From assembly GCF_000017505.1 (NCBI RefSeq), contig NC_009675.1, forward strand, positions 1,116,001 to 1,180,000: 64,000 nucleotides of DNA, written 5' to 3'. The translations under genes and the position numbers were made by a program. Under the pieces are notes generated by a model, which worked only from the letters and a program-made list of their open reading frames with translations, was not told the DNA's origin and made no database searches. The stretch comes from Anaeromyxobacter sp. Fw109-5. GTDB lineage: Bacteria > Myxococcota > Myxococcia > Myxococcales > Anaeromyxobacteraceae. Positions 20,924 to 28,634 of this stretch are shown one piece after another. Each line of letters begins with the position of its first letter. Within the stretch, counting starts at the first letter, position 1.

Positions 20924-21838
20924 ATGACCTACTGGAATCAGCGGACGGTGGCCAAGCGCGTGAGCTGCACGGGCGTGGGCCTCCACTCCGGCAAGCCCGC
21001 CACCCTGACCCTCGCGCCGGCCCCGGCCGACTCCGGCATCACCTTCGTGCGCATGGACCTCGACGTCGAGGTGCCGGCGCGCAACGACCTCGTCGTCGAC
21101 ACGATGCTCTCGACGAGCGTCGCGCTGGGCGCCGCCCGCGTGTCCACCGTCGAGCACGTGCTCGCCGCGCTCGCGGGGATGGGGATCGACAACTGCCGCG
21201 TCGAGGTGGACGGGCCGGAGATCCCCATCGTCGACGGCTCCGCCGCGCCGTTCGTGTGCCTCATCCAGGAGGCCGGCACGCGGCAGCAGCGCGCCGGCCG
21301 CCGCTACCTCGTCGTCGATCAGCCGGTGGAGATCCGCGACGGCGACAAGCTCGCCCGCCTCGATCCGGCCGACGGGTTCGTCGTCGACTTCACCGCCGAC
21401 TTCGACCACCCGCTCGTCACGAACCAGTCGTTCCGGGTGGCGCTCTCGGACCGCGCCTTCGAGCGCGAGGTGGCGCGGGCGCGGACGTTCTGCTTCCGGC
21501 GCGACATCGAGCGGATGCAGGCCGCCGGCCTCGCCAAGGGCGGCAGCCTCGACAACGCCATCGTCATCGACGAGTTCTCGATCCTGAACCCGGAGGGGCT
21601 GCGCTTCCCCGACGAGTTCGCTCGTCACAAGGTGCTCGACGCCATCGGCGACCTGGCGCTGCTCGGGATGCCGGTGCTCGGCGCGCTCACCGCAGTGAAG
21701 AGCGGTCACGCGCTGAACCAGGCCCTGGTCCGCAAGGTGCTCGCAGATCCGGGCTGCCATCGCGTGGTGCGCCTCACCTCCGACGCGGACGTCCCGGCGC
21801 GCCGCCCGGTGGCGCTGGGCCTGCCAGAGGCGATCTAG
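20924..21838 (+). CDS. lpxC: UDP-3-O-acyl-N-acetylglucosamine deacetylase LpxC
   Basis: A 304-residue zinc deacetylase catalysing the committed step of lipid A synthesis. The start at ATG 20924 gives MTYWNQRTVAKRVSCTGVGLHSG, the normal LpxC N-terminus; an upstream in-frame ATG at 20858 would add 22 residues without homology to it. Zinc ligands are His-78 in STVEHVLAAL and the His and Asp in FARHKVLDAIGDLALLG; the catalytic His is in KSGHALNQAL. It shows that the organism makes an LPS-type outer membrane. A small ORF begins six bases after its stop. Confidence 0.95.
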   Translation: MTYWNQRTVAKRVSCTGVGLHSGKPATLTLAPAPADSGITFVRMDLDVEVPARNDLVVDTMLSTSVALGAARVSTVEHVLAALAGMGIDNCRVEVDGPEIPIVDGSAAPFVCLIQEAGTRQQRAGRRYLVVDQPVEIRDGDKLARLDPADGFVVDFTADFDHPLVTNQSFRVALSDRAFEREVARARTFCFRRDIERMQAAGLAKGGSLDNAIVIDEFSILNPEGLRFPDEFARHKVLDAIGDLALLGMPVLGALTAVKSGHALNQALVRKVLADPGCHRVVRLTSDADVPARRPVALGLPEAI

Positions 21839-21844
21839 CGCCGG

Positions 21845-22084
21845 ATGGCGGCGCCGGCGCTCTTCCACCGCATCGCCGAGCCCGACTCCGCCGCGGCGCG
21901 ACAGCACGTCCTCGCGCTCGGGCTCGCGGGCGCGATCCAGTTCCGCAACGTCGTCTTCGACGCGCACCGAGACGCGCTCGCCGCCCTCGGGGGCGGGGCC
22001 ACGCCTGCGCTCTGGGACGGCTCGCAGCTCCACTCGGGCCTCGCCGCCGTCCGCGCAGCGCTCGACGCGATGGCGCGGAGGTAG
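21845..22084 (+). CDS. Small thioredoxin-fold-like hypothetical protein
   Basis: A 79-residue protein starting six bases after lpxC and probably co-transcribed. It reads ALFHRIAEPDSAAARQHVLA, then FRNVVFDAHRDALAAL, then TPALWDGSQLHSG. This looks like the beta-alpha-beta and cis-proline (TPALWDG) part of a glutaredoxin or GST N-terminal domain, but without a CxxC, since it has no cysteine. A redox role is therefore doubtful. Family assignment is by fold resemblance only. Confidence 0.6.
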   Translation: MAAPALFHRIAEPDSAAARQHVLALGLAGAIQFRNVVFDAHRDALAALGGGATPALWDGSQLHSGLAAVRAALDAMARR

Positions 22085-22124
22085 CGGGTTCCCGAGCGGC
22101 CTCGCGAGGTCGGCGAGGGGCGCA

Positions 22125-22162
22125 GCCCTCAGGGTTGATCACTCGTGTAGGACCCTGAGGGC
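22125..22162. terminator. Perfect 11-bp inverted repeat after lpxC operon
   Basis: GCCCTCAGGGT and ACCCTGAGGGC form an 11-bp perfect stem with a 16-base loop, 40 bp beyond the small ORF that follows lpxC. The position suggests a transcription terminator. There is no T-tract after it. Each arm is preceded or followed by a CGCAGCCCT direct repeat. Confidence 0.5.
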
Positions 22163-22202
22163 GCAGCCCTCCGGCGGCGAACGGCCGCGTGCCCGCGGAA
22201 GC

Positions 22203-22332
22203 GGGCCCCCTCGACTTCGCGCCCGCTTCGCGGGCGCTACGCTCGGGGTGAGCGGGAGGTCGAGGGGCCCCGCCGAGCAGGGGTGAGGCTCCAGCGCCCC
22301 TCGGCAGGCTCAGGACGCCGGAGCTGGGGCGC
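22203..22332. repeat. Nested palindromic intergenic element
   Basis: Two adjoining palindromic units. In the first, outer arms 22203-22215 (GGGCCCCCTCGAC) and 22259-22270 (GTCGAGGGGCCC) enclose a perfect inner stem CGCCCGC/GCGGGCG at 22219-22235. The second has arms GCGCCCC (22294-22300) and GGGGCGC (22326-22332) around CTCGGCAGGCTCAGGACG. The inner text resembles the short dispersed CTCGACAGGCTCAGGACG-type repeats seen in many GC-rich genomes. It lies between convergent genes and may be a REP-like element or terminator. Confidence 0.5.
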
Positions 22333-22350
22333 GGCGCCCGGTGCGATCGT

Positions 22351-22821
22351 TCAGTGCGGATGGGCGTCGCCGGGGTGCACCTCGCCACGCCAGGCCCCGG
22401 TCTCGCTGCCGCGCTCCTCGATGAAGCGCTTGAAGCGCTCGAGATCGCCCTCCACGCGGCGTGACACCACGCCGAGCGCGTCGCCGACCTTCTCGACGAA
22501 GCCCTGGGGGTCGTACTCGAGCGCGAGCGTCACGCGGCAGCGGTTCGCGTCGAGCGGCGTGAACAGCACGACGCCGGAGTTGATGGCGCCCGCGCGGTGC
22601 CGCCAGGCGATGCTCTGGTCCGGGATCTGGTGCACGATCTCGGACTGCCACTCCTCTCGCTTCCCGCCGATCTTCGCGACCCAGTGCAGCGTCGTGTCGT
22701 CCAGCTGGCGGACCTCCTCGACGCCCTCCATGAACCGCGGGAACTCCTCGAACTGCGTCCACTGGTCGTAGACCATCCGGAGCGGCTTCTCGATCTCGAT
22801 GTGCTTCTCCACCCGTGCCAT
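22351..22821 (-). CDS. SRPBCC (polyketide cyclase/dehydrase-like) protein
   Basis: A 156-residue single-domain SRPBCC (START/Bet v1-like) protein. It has the typical opening VEKHIEIEKPLRMVYDQWTQFEEFPRFMEGVEEVRQLDD, a strand-rich middle (HWVAKIGGKREEWQSEIV) and the long C-terminal helix (VSRRVEGDLERFKRFIEE). Such cyclase-like proteins bind hydrophobic ligands in a deep cavity; many in soil bacteria are linked to membrane stress. The substrate is unknown. It is expressed alone, convergent with the lpxC unit. Confidence 0.85.
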   Translation of the reverse strand: MARVEKHIEIEKPLRMVYDQWTQFEEFPRFMEGVEEVRQLDDTTLHWVAKIGGKREEWQSEIVHQIPDQSIAWRHRAGAINSGVVLFTPLDANRCRVTLALEYDPQGFVEKVGDALGVVSRRVEGDLERFKRFIEERGSETGAWRGEVHPGDAHPH

Positions 22822-23082
22822 GGCTCTCCCCCTCGTTCGGTCGTTCCGTCTCGCGTCGCGCCGCCGTCGCGGCGAGCGAGGCTGGGCTCGGATCGGAGGG
22901 CGACCCAGCAGCCGCGAGGCCGCCGGCCAGTGCCCTCCGCTCCTGCCCCGACAAAACGCTTCGCACGGAGGAGGGGATTGTCAGCGGTGGTGCTGGCGCG
23001 CGGCGGCATGCCCATGATCCACGCGGCTGCCAACGGAGGCGCCGCGACGTCGGGCGGACGGCGGCGGGGCGAGGGAGGGACC

Positions 23083-23322
23083 ATGAGCGGAAGCTGCGAG
23101 GTGTGCGGGAACGAGTACGACAAGGCGTTCGAGGTGGTCACCGCCGGCAAGCACCACGTGTTCGACAGCTTCGAGTGCGCCATCCAGGCGCTCGCGCCGC
23201 GCTGCGCGCACTGCGGCTGCCGCGTGATCGGCCACGGCGTGGAGGCGGGGGGGAAGACGTTCTGCTGCGCTCACTGCGCGCAGGCGACCGGCGTGCACGG
23301 GCTCCAGGACCGGGCGCAGTGA
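23083..23322 (+). CDS. Cys-rich zinc/metal-binding protein, metallothionein-like tail
   Basis: A 79-residue protein with nine cysteines. Residues 5-8 form a CEVC knuckle (SCEVCGNEYDKAFEV), then SFECAIQALAPRCAHCGCRVIG and KTFCCAHCAQATG. The second half (CxHCxC ... FCCxHCA, Cys-41 to Cys-65) resembles bacterial SmtA/BmtA metallothioneins, while the first half resembles a short zinc ribbon. The start at ATG 23083 has a GAGGGAGGGA site. It probably sequesters Zn2+ or Cu+ in the cytosol; this is inferred from cysteine spacing. It stands alone. Confidence 0.7.
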   Translation: MSGSCEVCGNEYDKAFEVVTAGKHHVFDSFECAIQALAPRCAHCGCRVIGHGVEAGGKTFCCAHCAQATGVHGLQDRAQ

Positions 23323-23378
23323 AGCCTGGGCGTCCGCCGGGCGCTCCCGCCCGGCGGCGCGGCGCCGCGGACGCCCTG

Positions 23379-23843
23379 CTACGCGCGTGGCCTGACCGGG
23401 GCGGCGTGGCCGTTCGCGCGGGCGCGGGGCGGCGCCGCCGGGGTCGGCCCGATGAAGCGGTCCACGAGCCGCCTCGCCACCGCGGTGCCGGCCGCGACGC
23501 CGGCCGCCACCAGGATCTTGTCGCGCGTGGACTGCTCGGCGGCCACGCGGTCGGGGTGCTCGAGGAGCCGGGCGACGGCGTGGCTCACCTCGCGCGCGCG
23601 CCGGCTCGGGCGCCGCTGCTCGCGCCGCGAGCGCATCGCGAGCGCGACGAGCCCGCCGATCACCAGCGCCGCTCCCGCGGCCGCCACCGCGAGCGCGACC
23701 GGGTGGCGCTTCGCCTGCAGCTTGAGGTCGAACAGCTCGTGGCGGCGCCGGTCCAGCTCGGCGACGAGGTTGCCGATGTCGCTGCGGAGCGTGTCGATCT
23801 CGCCCGAGACCCGCGAGACAAGCTCCGGGGATCCGTCCTTCAT
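23379..23843 (-). CDS. DUF3618-like membrane protein
   Basis: A 154-residue protein with an N-terminal amphipathic helix (VSRVSGEIDTLRSDIGNLVAELDRRRHELFDLK) as in DUF3618 proteins, a single strong membrane helix (about residues 55-75, PVALAVAAAGAALVIGGLVALAMRS split around the bilayer), a basic region, and a second weakly hydrophobic segment (ILVAAGVAAGTAVARRLVD). Its ATG overlaps the stop of the upstream holin-like gene by four bases, so they are translationally coupled. This pairing with DUF1469 proteins is common in actinobacteria and myxobacteria. Function is unknown. Confidence 0.75.
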   Translation of the reverse strand: MKDGSPELVSRVSGEIDTLRSDIGNLVAELDRRRHELFDLKLQAKRHPVALAVAAAGAALVIGGLVALAMRSRREQRRPSRRAREVSHAVARLLEHPDRVAAEQSTRDKILVAAGVAAGTAVARRLVDRFIGPTPAAPPRARANGHAAPVRPRA

Positions 23844-24289
23844 GCGATCCGCTCCTTCGCGAACTTCACGTTGTCCTGGAGGGAGCGGCGGGTGGTGTCG
23901 AGCGGCTTCTTCACGCGCTTCGCCCAGCCCCACAGCCCGGCCGCGGTCCCGATCGCGAGCACCACCGCGGCCACGAGCAGCGACGCGGCCCAGCCCGGCA
24001 TCACCTCCGCCTCGAACAGCGCGAAGACGACCGCCGTCAGGAGGAGCTGCAGGGTCACGAGGGCGCACACCCCCGCGACGCCGAGCCCGCTCGCCATCTT
24101 GATCTCCGAGCGGAGGTCCGCCTTCAGCTCGACCTTCGCGAGCTCGACCTCCTTCCGCGCGAGCAGGCTGGCCTTCTGGGCGAGCTGCGTCACGAGCTCC
24201 TTGACGCTCGCCGCACGCAGCGGGTCCATGGGCGTGGCGGGCGGCGTCCGCACCGCGCCCGCCTCGATCAACCGGCCATGCTGGTCCAT
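23840..24289 (-). CDS. Phage-holin-like (DUF1469) membrane protein
   Basis: A 149-residue protein with a cytosolic N-terminal amphipathic helix (VKELVTQLAQKASLLARKEVELAKVELKADL) and two hydrophobic helices (GVAGVCALVTLQLLLTAVVF and ASLLVAAVVLAIGTAAGLWGW). This is the arrangement of the Phage_holin_3_6 / DUF1469 family. These are chromosomal envelope proteins, not true phage lysis genes; no phage genes are nearby. It is coupled to the DUF3618-like gene. The role is unknown, probably envelope stress. Confidence 0.8.
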   Translation of the reverse strand: MDQHGRLIEAGAVRTPPATPMDPLRAASVKELVTQLAQKASLLARKEVELAKVELKADLRSEIKMASGLGVAGVCALVTLQLLLTAVVFALFEAEVMPGWAASLLVAAVVLAIGTAAGLWGWAKRVKKPLDTTRRSLQDNVKFAKERIA

Positions 24290-24404
24290 CCGCTCCCCCT
24301 CCGCGCCGGTCGGGCGCGCGATGCTCGAGTACAGAGAAATTGCGCCCGGGGCGAGGGCGGCGCACCGGGCCGGCGGGCTGCGCCCCCACCGCGGACCGGG
24401 CCCC

Positions 24405-25421
24405 CTAGCGGGCCACCGCGCGCTCGATGGTCCCAGGACCGGGCAGGCGCTGCCGCCTGATGAGGACCGGCTCGAAGAGGTCGCCCCTCCGCTCGACCCG
24501 GGCGAGGACGTCGGCGGCCTCGAACACGAGGCCCTCGCCCCGCCGGGTGCGGGCCGCCTTCTCCACCTCCGCCCAGGTCACGGGCGTGGACACCGTGGGG
24601 CGAGGGCGCGCCCGCAGGGAGTACACGCACACGGTCGTCTTGTGCGGGTCGTTCTGGCTCCAGTCCACGAGCACCTTGCCGGCCCGCAGCTGCTTGGTCA
24701 TCCGCTCGACGACGAGCTCCGGGTTCGTCCGCTCCATCACCTGGGCGACGGCGTGCGCGAGCGGCTTCGTGTCGTCGTAGCTCGCCGGGCCGTTGAGCGG
24801 CACGTAGAGCTGGAGCCCCTTCGAGCCGGAGGTCTTGGGGAAGGCCTCGAGCTCGAGCCTCGCGAGCAGGCGGCGGAGCAGGAGCGCCACGTCGCAGCAG
24901 GTGACCACGTCCGCGGGCGGCCCGGGATCGAGATCGAAGACGAGCAGGGTCGGGGTGTCCACCGCGCGAGCGAGCGAGAGGGAGGTGTGCAGCTCGAGAT
25001 CCGCGATGCTGGCCGCCCACACGAGCGTGGGCAGGTCGTTCGCGACGCAGTAGTCGATGAACTCGTCGTTGCCCGCGCTCCACACCTTCTCGGTGTGGAC
25101 CCACGCCGGCCGATGGCGCGGGCAGCGCTTCTCGTAGAAGAACATGCCCTCGACGCCTTCGGGGTAGCGCTTCATCGTGAGCGGGCGGTCGCGCAGGTGC
25201 GGGAGCAGCACCGGCGCGACGCGGGCGTAGTAGTCGATGACGTCGCCCTTCGTGAACCCGGCCTGCGGGTAGAAGACCTTGTCGAGGTTCTTGAGGACGA
25301 GGCGGCGGCCTGCGACCTCCACCTCGACGCCCGCCGCCCTCGACGGCGGCCGTCGCGATCCCTGCCGGCCCGGCTTCGCCACCGCCTGAGCACGCGCGGG
25401 TCCTGCGCGCCGCGGACTCAC
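24405..25421 (-). CDS. LigD-type NHEJ polymerase/primase domain protein
   Basis: A 338-residue protein matching only the polymerase (archaeo-eukaryotic primase) domain of bacterial LigD. It opens with VEVAGRRLVLKNLDKVFYPQAG and has LTMKRYPEGVEGMFFYEKRCPRHRP. The catalytic Asp pair is in LLVFDLDPGPP (Asp-163, Asp-165), and the further conserved SGSKGLQLYVPL and DWSQNDPHKTTVCVYSLRARP motifs follow. It fills gaps with ribonucleotides at double-strand breaks. No ATP-ligase or phosphoesterase domain is attached, so a ligase must lie elsewhere. The start is GTG 25421, overlapping the ku stop by four bases (GTGA): a coupled operon. Confidence 0.9.
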   Translation of the reverse strand: MSPRRAGPARAQAVAKPGRQGSRRPPSRAAGVEVEVAGRRLVLKNLDKVFYPQAGFTKGDVIDYYARVAPVLLPHLRDRPLTMKRYPEGVEGMFFYEKRCPRHRPAWVHTEKVWSAGNDEFIDYCVANDLPTLVWAASIADLELHTSLSLARAVDTPTLLVFDLDPGPPADVVTCCDVALLLRRLLARLELEAFPKTSGSKGLQLYVPLNGPASYDDTKPLAHAVAQVMERTNPELVVERMTKQLRAGKVLVDWSQNDPHKTTVCVYSLRARPRPTVSTPVTWAEVEKAARTRRGEGLVFEAADVLARVERRGDLFEPVLIRRQRLPGPGTIERAVAR

Positions 25422-26317
25422 GAGCGCGCCTTCCGGGTGGCCTTGCGCTTCTTGCCGGCGGTGCGCGCCGCCGCCGCGGGTCGGTGGCGCCGCTCGCCGC
25501 GCGCCGGCGTCGCCGCGGCCCGCTCGCGCTCCGGCGCCTCGCCACGACGGCGAGCGGCGGCGAGGCTCGCGGAGAGCGCGTCGGCGAGGCTCACCACCCC
25601 GGCCGGCGCGCGCTCCGGCTCGGGCGCCTCGATGGTCTCGCCCTCGGCCTTCCGGCGGACGAGCTCGAGAACGCGCTCGCGGTGGAGGTCGGGGTACCGC
25701 TCCGGCTCGAACGCGGCGGCGAGCGAGCCGACGAGCTGCTCGGCCATGGCGAGCTCGCGCTCGGACGGCTTCGCGCGCGCCGGCAGCTCGAGCGCCGAGA
25801 CCGGGAGGACCTCGTCGGCGCGGTTCATCGTGGAGAGCGCCAGCGCGTCGTCGATCGGCCGGACGCAGCAGAGCGACTCGCGGGTGCGGAGCACGAACGT
25901 CGCGATCGCCACCTTCCCGGAGCGGCGCATGGTCTCGCGCAGGAGCGCGTACGCCTTGGCGGCGCCGCCGTCGGGCACCAGGTAGTAGGTCTTGTCGAAG
26001 TAGACCGGATCGATCTCGGCGAGCTCCACGAAGTCGTGGATGTCGACGGTGCGCGTCGCCTTGGGATCGAGCTTCTCGAGCTCCTCCGGCGTGATCGCGA
26101 CGTACTTCCCCTTCGAGAGCTCGTACCCCTTCACGATGTGCTCGTAGGGGACCTCCACGTCCTCCTTGGCGCAGAAGCGCTTCAGCTGGATCCGCCCGCC
26201 GTCGGCGTCGTGGAGCATGTGGAAGCGCACCTCCTTCTGCGTCACCGCGGTGACGAGCTTCACCGGCACGTTCACGAGGCCGAACGTCAGCGCCCCGCTC
26301 CAGATCGCCCGCGCCAT
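25418..26317 (-). CDS. ku: Ku protein, bacterial NHEJ end-binding factor
   Basis: A 299-residue bacterial Ku homodimer subunit. The family opening MARAIWSGALTFGLVNVPVKL is exact, followed by the beta-barrel ring region (HMLHDADGGRIQLKRFCAKEDVEVPYEHIVKGYEL) and the bridge region DPVYFDKTYYLVP and AKAYALLRETM. Beyond about residue 245 is a lysine/arginine/alanine-rich tail (GKKRKATRKARS), as in long-tailed Ku proteins, where such tails affect DNA threading and ligase stimulation. It precedes the LigD polymerase gene with overlapping codons. A small acidic gene is divergent from it. Confidence 0.95.
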   Translation of the reverse strand: MARAIWSGALTFGLVNVPVKLVTAVTQKEVRFHMLHDADGGRIQLKRFCAKEDVEVPYEHIVKGYELSKGKYVAITPEELEKLDPKATRTVDIHDFVELAEIDPVYFDKTYYLVPDGGAAKAYALLRETMRRSGKVAIATFVLRTRESLCCVRPIDDALALSTMNRADEVLPVSALELPARAKPSERELAMAEQLVGSLAAAFEPERYPDLHRERVLELVRRKAEGETIEAPEPERAPAGVVSLADALSASLAAARRRGEAPERERAAATPARGERRHRPAAAARTAGKKRKATRKARS

Positions 26318-26436
26318 CGGCTCCCCCTCTCCCTACGTTCGTGCGCCCGGCGGGCCGCGGCAACGCGGGCGGCGCGGACGGGGTGCCGCTTCACGGCGGC
26401 GGCGCGCGGCCGCACCTTGTGGGCGAGGGGGAGCAC

Positions 26437-26643
26437 ATGCCGCGAAAGCCAGAGGAAGAGCGTCCGCGAGGGCGCCGGGACGAGACCCCGGCGACGGACC
26501 TGCCGCCGAGGAAGGAGCCCTACTACGAGGGGTACTTCGGCACGGAGGAGGAGGAAGGCGCCGTGCGGGAGGAGGAGAGCGGAGACGAGCCTCGCCGGGG
26601 GATGACGGAGGACGCCGCCGGCGGAGACCGCGAGATCATGTGA
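26437..26643 (+). CDS. Small acidic hypothetical protein divergent from ku
   Basis: A 68-residue, highly charged protein starting MPRKPEEERPRGRRDETPA at ATG 26437, preceded by GAGGGGGAG. The middle has a distinctive aromatic motif KEPYYEGYFGTEEEEGAVREEE, and the remainder is acidic and probably disordered. No family is recognised. It is divergent from ku with a 119-bp shared intergenic space, so co-regulation with the NHEJ operon is possible but unproven. Confidence 0.55.
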   Translation: MPRKPEEERPRGRRDETPATDLPPRKEPYYEGYFGTEEEEGAVREEESGDEPRRGMTEDAAGGDREIM

Positions 26644-26703
26644 AGGGAAGCGCCCGCGCGCTCGCACGCCGGGCGCGCGGGGCGCCGTCCACCGCCCCCT
26701 CGC

Positions 26704-27033
26704 TCAGTGGAGCGGCACCCGCTCGGCAGACGTCGCTGCGGACTGCAGCGCCTCCACGTCCACGCCGAAGTAGCGGAAGATGCGGAGCTGGTGCTGGCGC
26801 AGCCCGCGCATGAGCAGCCGCTGGCGACCCCCCGCCAGCCCGTGGGCGAGCGCCGCCACGCCGAGGTCGGCGAACTCGCGGACGAGGCTGAAGTCGAGCA
26901 CGACCTCGGTCGCCGCCTCCTGCTGCAGCCTCTGAGCCAGCTCGGCCGCGGATGCGTGATCGAAGACGCCGGACAGGCGAATCACCGTCCGGCCGCCCTC
27001 GGTCTCGCGGAGGAACACGCATGAGCCGGGCAT
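26704..27033 (-). CDS. STAS-domain protein lacking the phospho-serine motif
   Basis: A 109-residue stand-alone STAS domain, the fold of anti-sigma-factor antagonists such as SpoIIAA. It has beta strands GGRTVIRLSGVFDHASAAELAQRL and VVLDFSLVREFADLGVAALAHGL. The usual DSSG phospho-acceptor site is replaced by ADLG, so phosphorylation-switch control of the SpoIIAA type is unlikely. This suggests a constitutive scaffold or binding role. There is no kinase or sigma factor nearby. Confidence 0.75.
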   Translation of the reverse strand: MPGSCVFLRETEGGRTVIRLSGVFDHASAAELAQRLQQEAATEVVLDFSLVREFADLGVAALAHGLAGGRQRLLMRGLRQHQLRIFRYFGVDVEALQSAATSAERVPLH

Positions 27034-27273
27034 CCCCTCGCTCCTTAGCGACGCTCCCGCGTCGACAGCGGTGTGGCGGCTTCGTTTTGAGAATTTGCAC
27101 GATCGGGGCTCGCCGCAACCGGGACGGTGCGTCCGAGTCCGCCTCGAACGGCCGTATCCTGCGCGCTTTCGCGCGGCGCGCGCGCGACGATCGCGGGGCG
27201 TGTTCGTGACTTCAGCGGCGGCGAGGCCGAGGGGGGAGACTTCACGGCCGACGGGCGGCCGGCCCGGCGCCGC

Positions 27274-28548
27274 TCACCAGCTCCCGAAGCGGCGGCGCGC
27301 CTCGGCGGCGAGCGCGTCGCGGTGCTTCGGGTGCGCGATCGCGATCAGGGCAGCCGCGCGCTGGCGCAGGTTCTTGCCGAAGAGATCCGCGATGCCCTGC
27401 TCCGTCACGACGTAGTGGACGTGCGCCCGCGTGGTCACCACGCCCGCGCCGGGCCGCAGGTAGGACACGATCCGCGACTCGCCGCCGGAGGTGACGGACG
27501 GCAGGGCGATGATGGGCTTCCCGCCCTCGGAGAGCGCCGCGCCGCGGATGAAGTCCATCTGCCCGCCGACGCCCGAGTACTGGCGGTCGCCGATGGAGTC
27601 GGCGCACACCTGGCCGGTGAGGTCCACCTCGATGGCGCTGTTGATCGCGGTGACCTTCGGGTTGCGGCGGATGACGGCGGTCTCGTTCACGTACGCGATG
27701 TCGAGCATCGCCACGAGCGGGTTGTCGTGGAGGAAGTCGTAGAGCCTGCGGGTGCCGAGGGCGAACCCCGCCACGATCTTGCCCGGGTGGACCTTCTTCG
27801 CCTCGCCGGTGATCACGCCCTTCTCGACGAGATCCACGACGCCGTCGGAGAGCATCTCGGTGTGGATGCCGAGCCGCTGGTGATCCCCGAGGTACGCGAA
27901 GGTCGCCTGCGGGATGGCGCCGATGCCGAGCTGGAGGGTCGCCCCGTCCTCGACGAGCTCGGCGCAGTGCCGCCCGATGGAGCGCTCCGCCTCCGTGAGC
28001 TCGTGCTCCGGCAGCTCGTGGATGGGCTCGTCCACCTCGACGAGGTAGTCGATGTCGTCCACGTGGATGACGCCGTCGCCGTGCGTGCGCGGCATGCGCG
28101 GGTTCACCTGGGCGATCACCGTGCGCGCGGTCTGCACCGCGGCGCGGGTGACGTCCACGGAGACGCCGAGCGAGCAGAAGCCATGGCGGTCCGGGGGGGA
28201 GACGTGGATCAGGGCCACGTCGAGCGGGAGCACGCCGGACCGGAACAGCTGCGGCACCTCGGACAGGAAGACCGGCATGTAGTCCGCCCGGCCCTCCTCG
28301 ACGGCCTTGCGGACGTTGGCCCCCACGAAGAGCGCGTTCACCCGGAAGCTCTTCGCGTGCTCCGGCGCGACGTACGGGGCGCGCCCCTCGGTGTGCAGCG
28401 AGACGATCTCGACCACCCGCAGCTCGCCCGCGCGCGCGGTCAGCGCGTCGACGAGCCGCTGCGGCGCCGCGGCGACGCTGTGGATGAAGACTCGCTCGCC
28501 CGACTTGACGACGGAGAGGGCTTCCTCGGCGGAGACGTTGCGGCTCAT
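27274..28548 (-). CDS. Acetyl-CoA hydrolase/transferase family (4-hydroxybutyrate CoA-transferase-like)
   Basis: A 424-residue family I CoA-transferase related to Cat2/AbfT (4-hydroxybutyrate or succinate-acetate CoA-transferases). The fold marker VFIHSVAAAPQRLVDAL is at the N-terminus, with HVSPPDRHGFCSLGVSVD in the middle and LQLGIGAIPQATFAYLG. The catalytic glutamate is expected in VNETAVIRRNPK, and the GVGGQMDFIRGAA motif near residue 333 is the family CoA-site signature. The start is ATG 28546-28548. It moves CoA between acids and acetyl-CoA in fermentative or propionate/butyrate metabolism; the exact acids are uncertain. Confidence 0.88.
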   Translation of the reverse strand: MSRNVSAEEALSVVKSGERVFIHSVAAAPQRLVDALTARAGELRVVEIVSLHTEGRAPYVAPEHAKSFRVNALFVGANVRKAVEEGRADYMPVFLSEVPQLFRSGVLPLDVALIHVSPPDRHGFCSLGVSVDVTRAAVQTARTVIAQVNPRMPRTHGDGVIHVDDIDYLVEVDEPIHELPEHELTEAERSIGRHCAELVEDGATLQLGIGAIPQATFAYLGDHQRLGIHTEMLSDGVVDLVEKGVITGEAKKVHPGKIVAGFALGTRRLYDFLHDNPLVAMLDIAYVNETAVIRRNPKVTAINSAIEVDLTGQVCADSIGDRQYSGVGGQMDFIRGAALSEGGKPIIALPSVTSGGESRIVSYLRPGAGVVTTRAHVHYVVTEQGIADLFGKNLRQRAAALIAIAHPKHRDALAAEARRRFGSW

Positions 28549-28634
28549 CGCGGGGCTTCCTCCCGGCGGGGGTGCGTTCGCAGCCGGGCAGTCTAGCAGC
28601 GGCCGCGGGCAGGGGGGAGCCTCGCCGCGCCGTG

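Noticed and set aside
23840-24289. Holin-like protein considered as evidence of a prophage
   Set aside because: DUF1469 proteins are ordinary chromosomal envelope proteins and no other phage gene is nearby.
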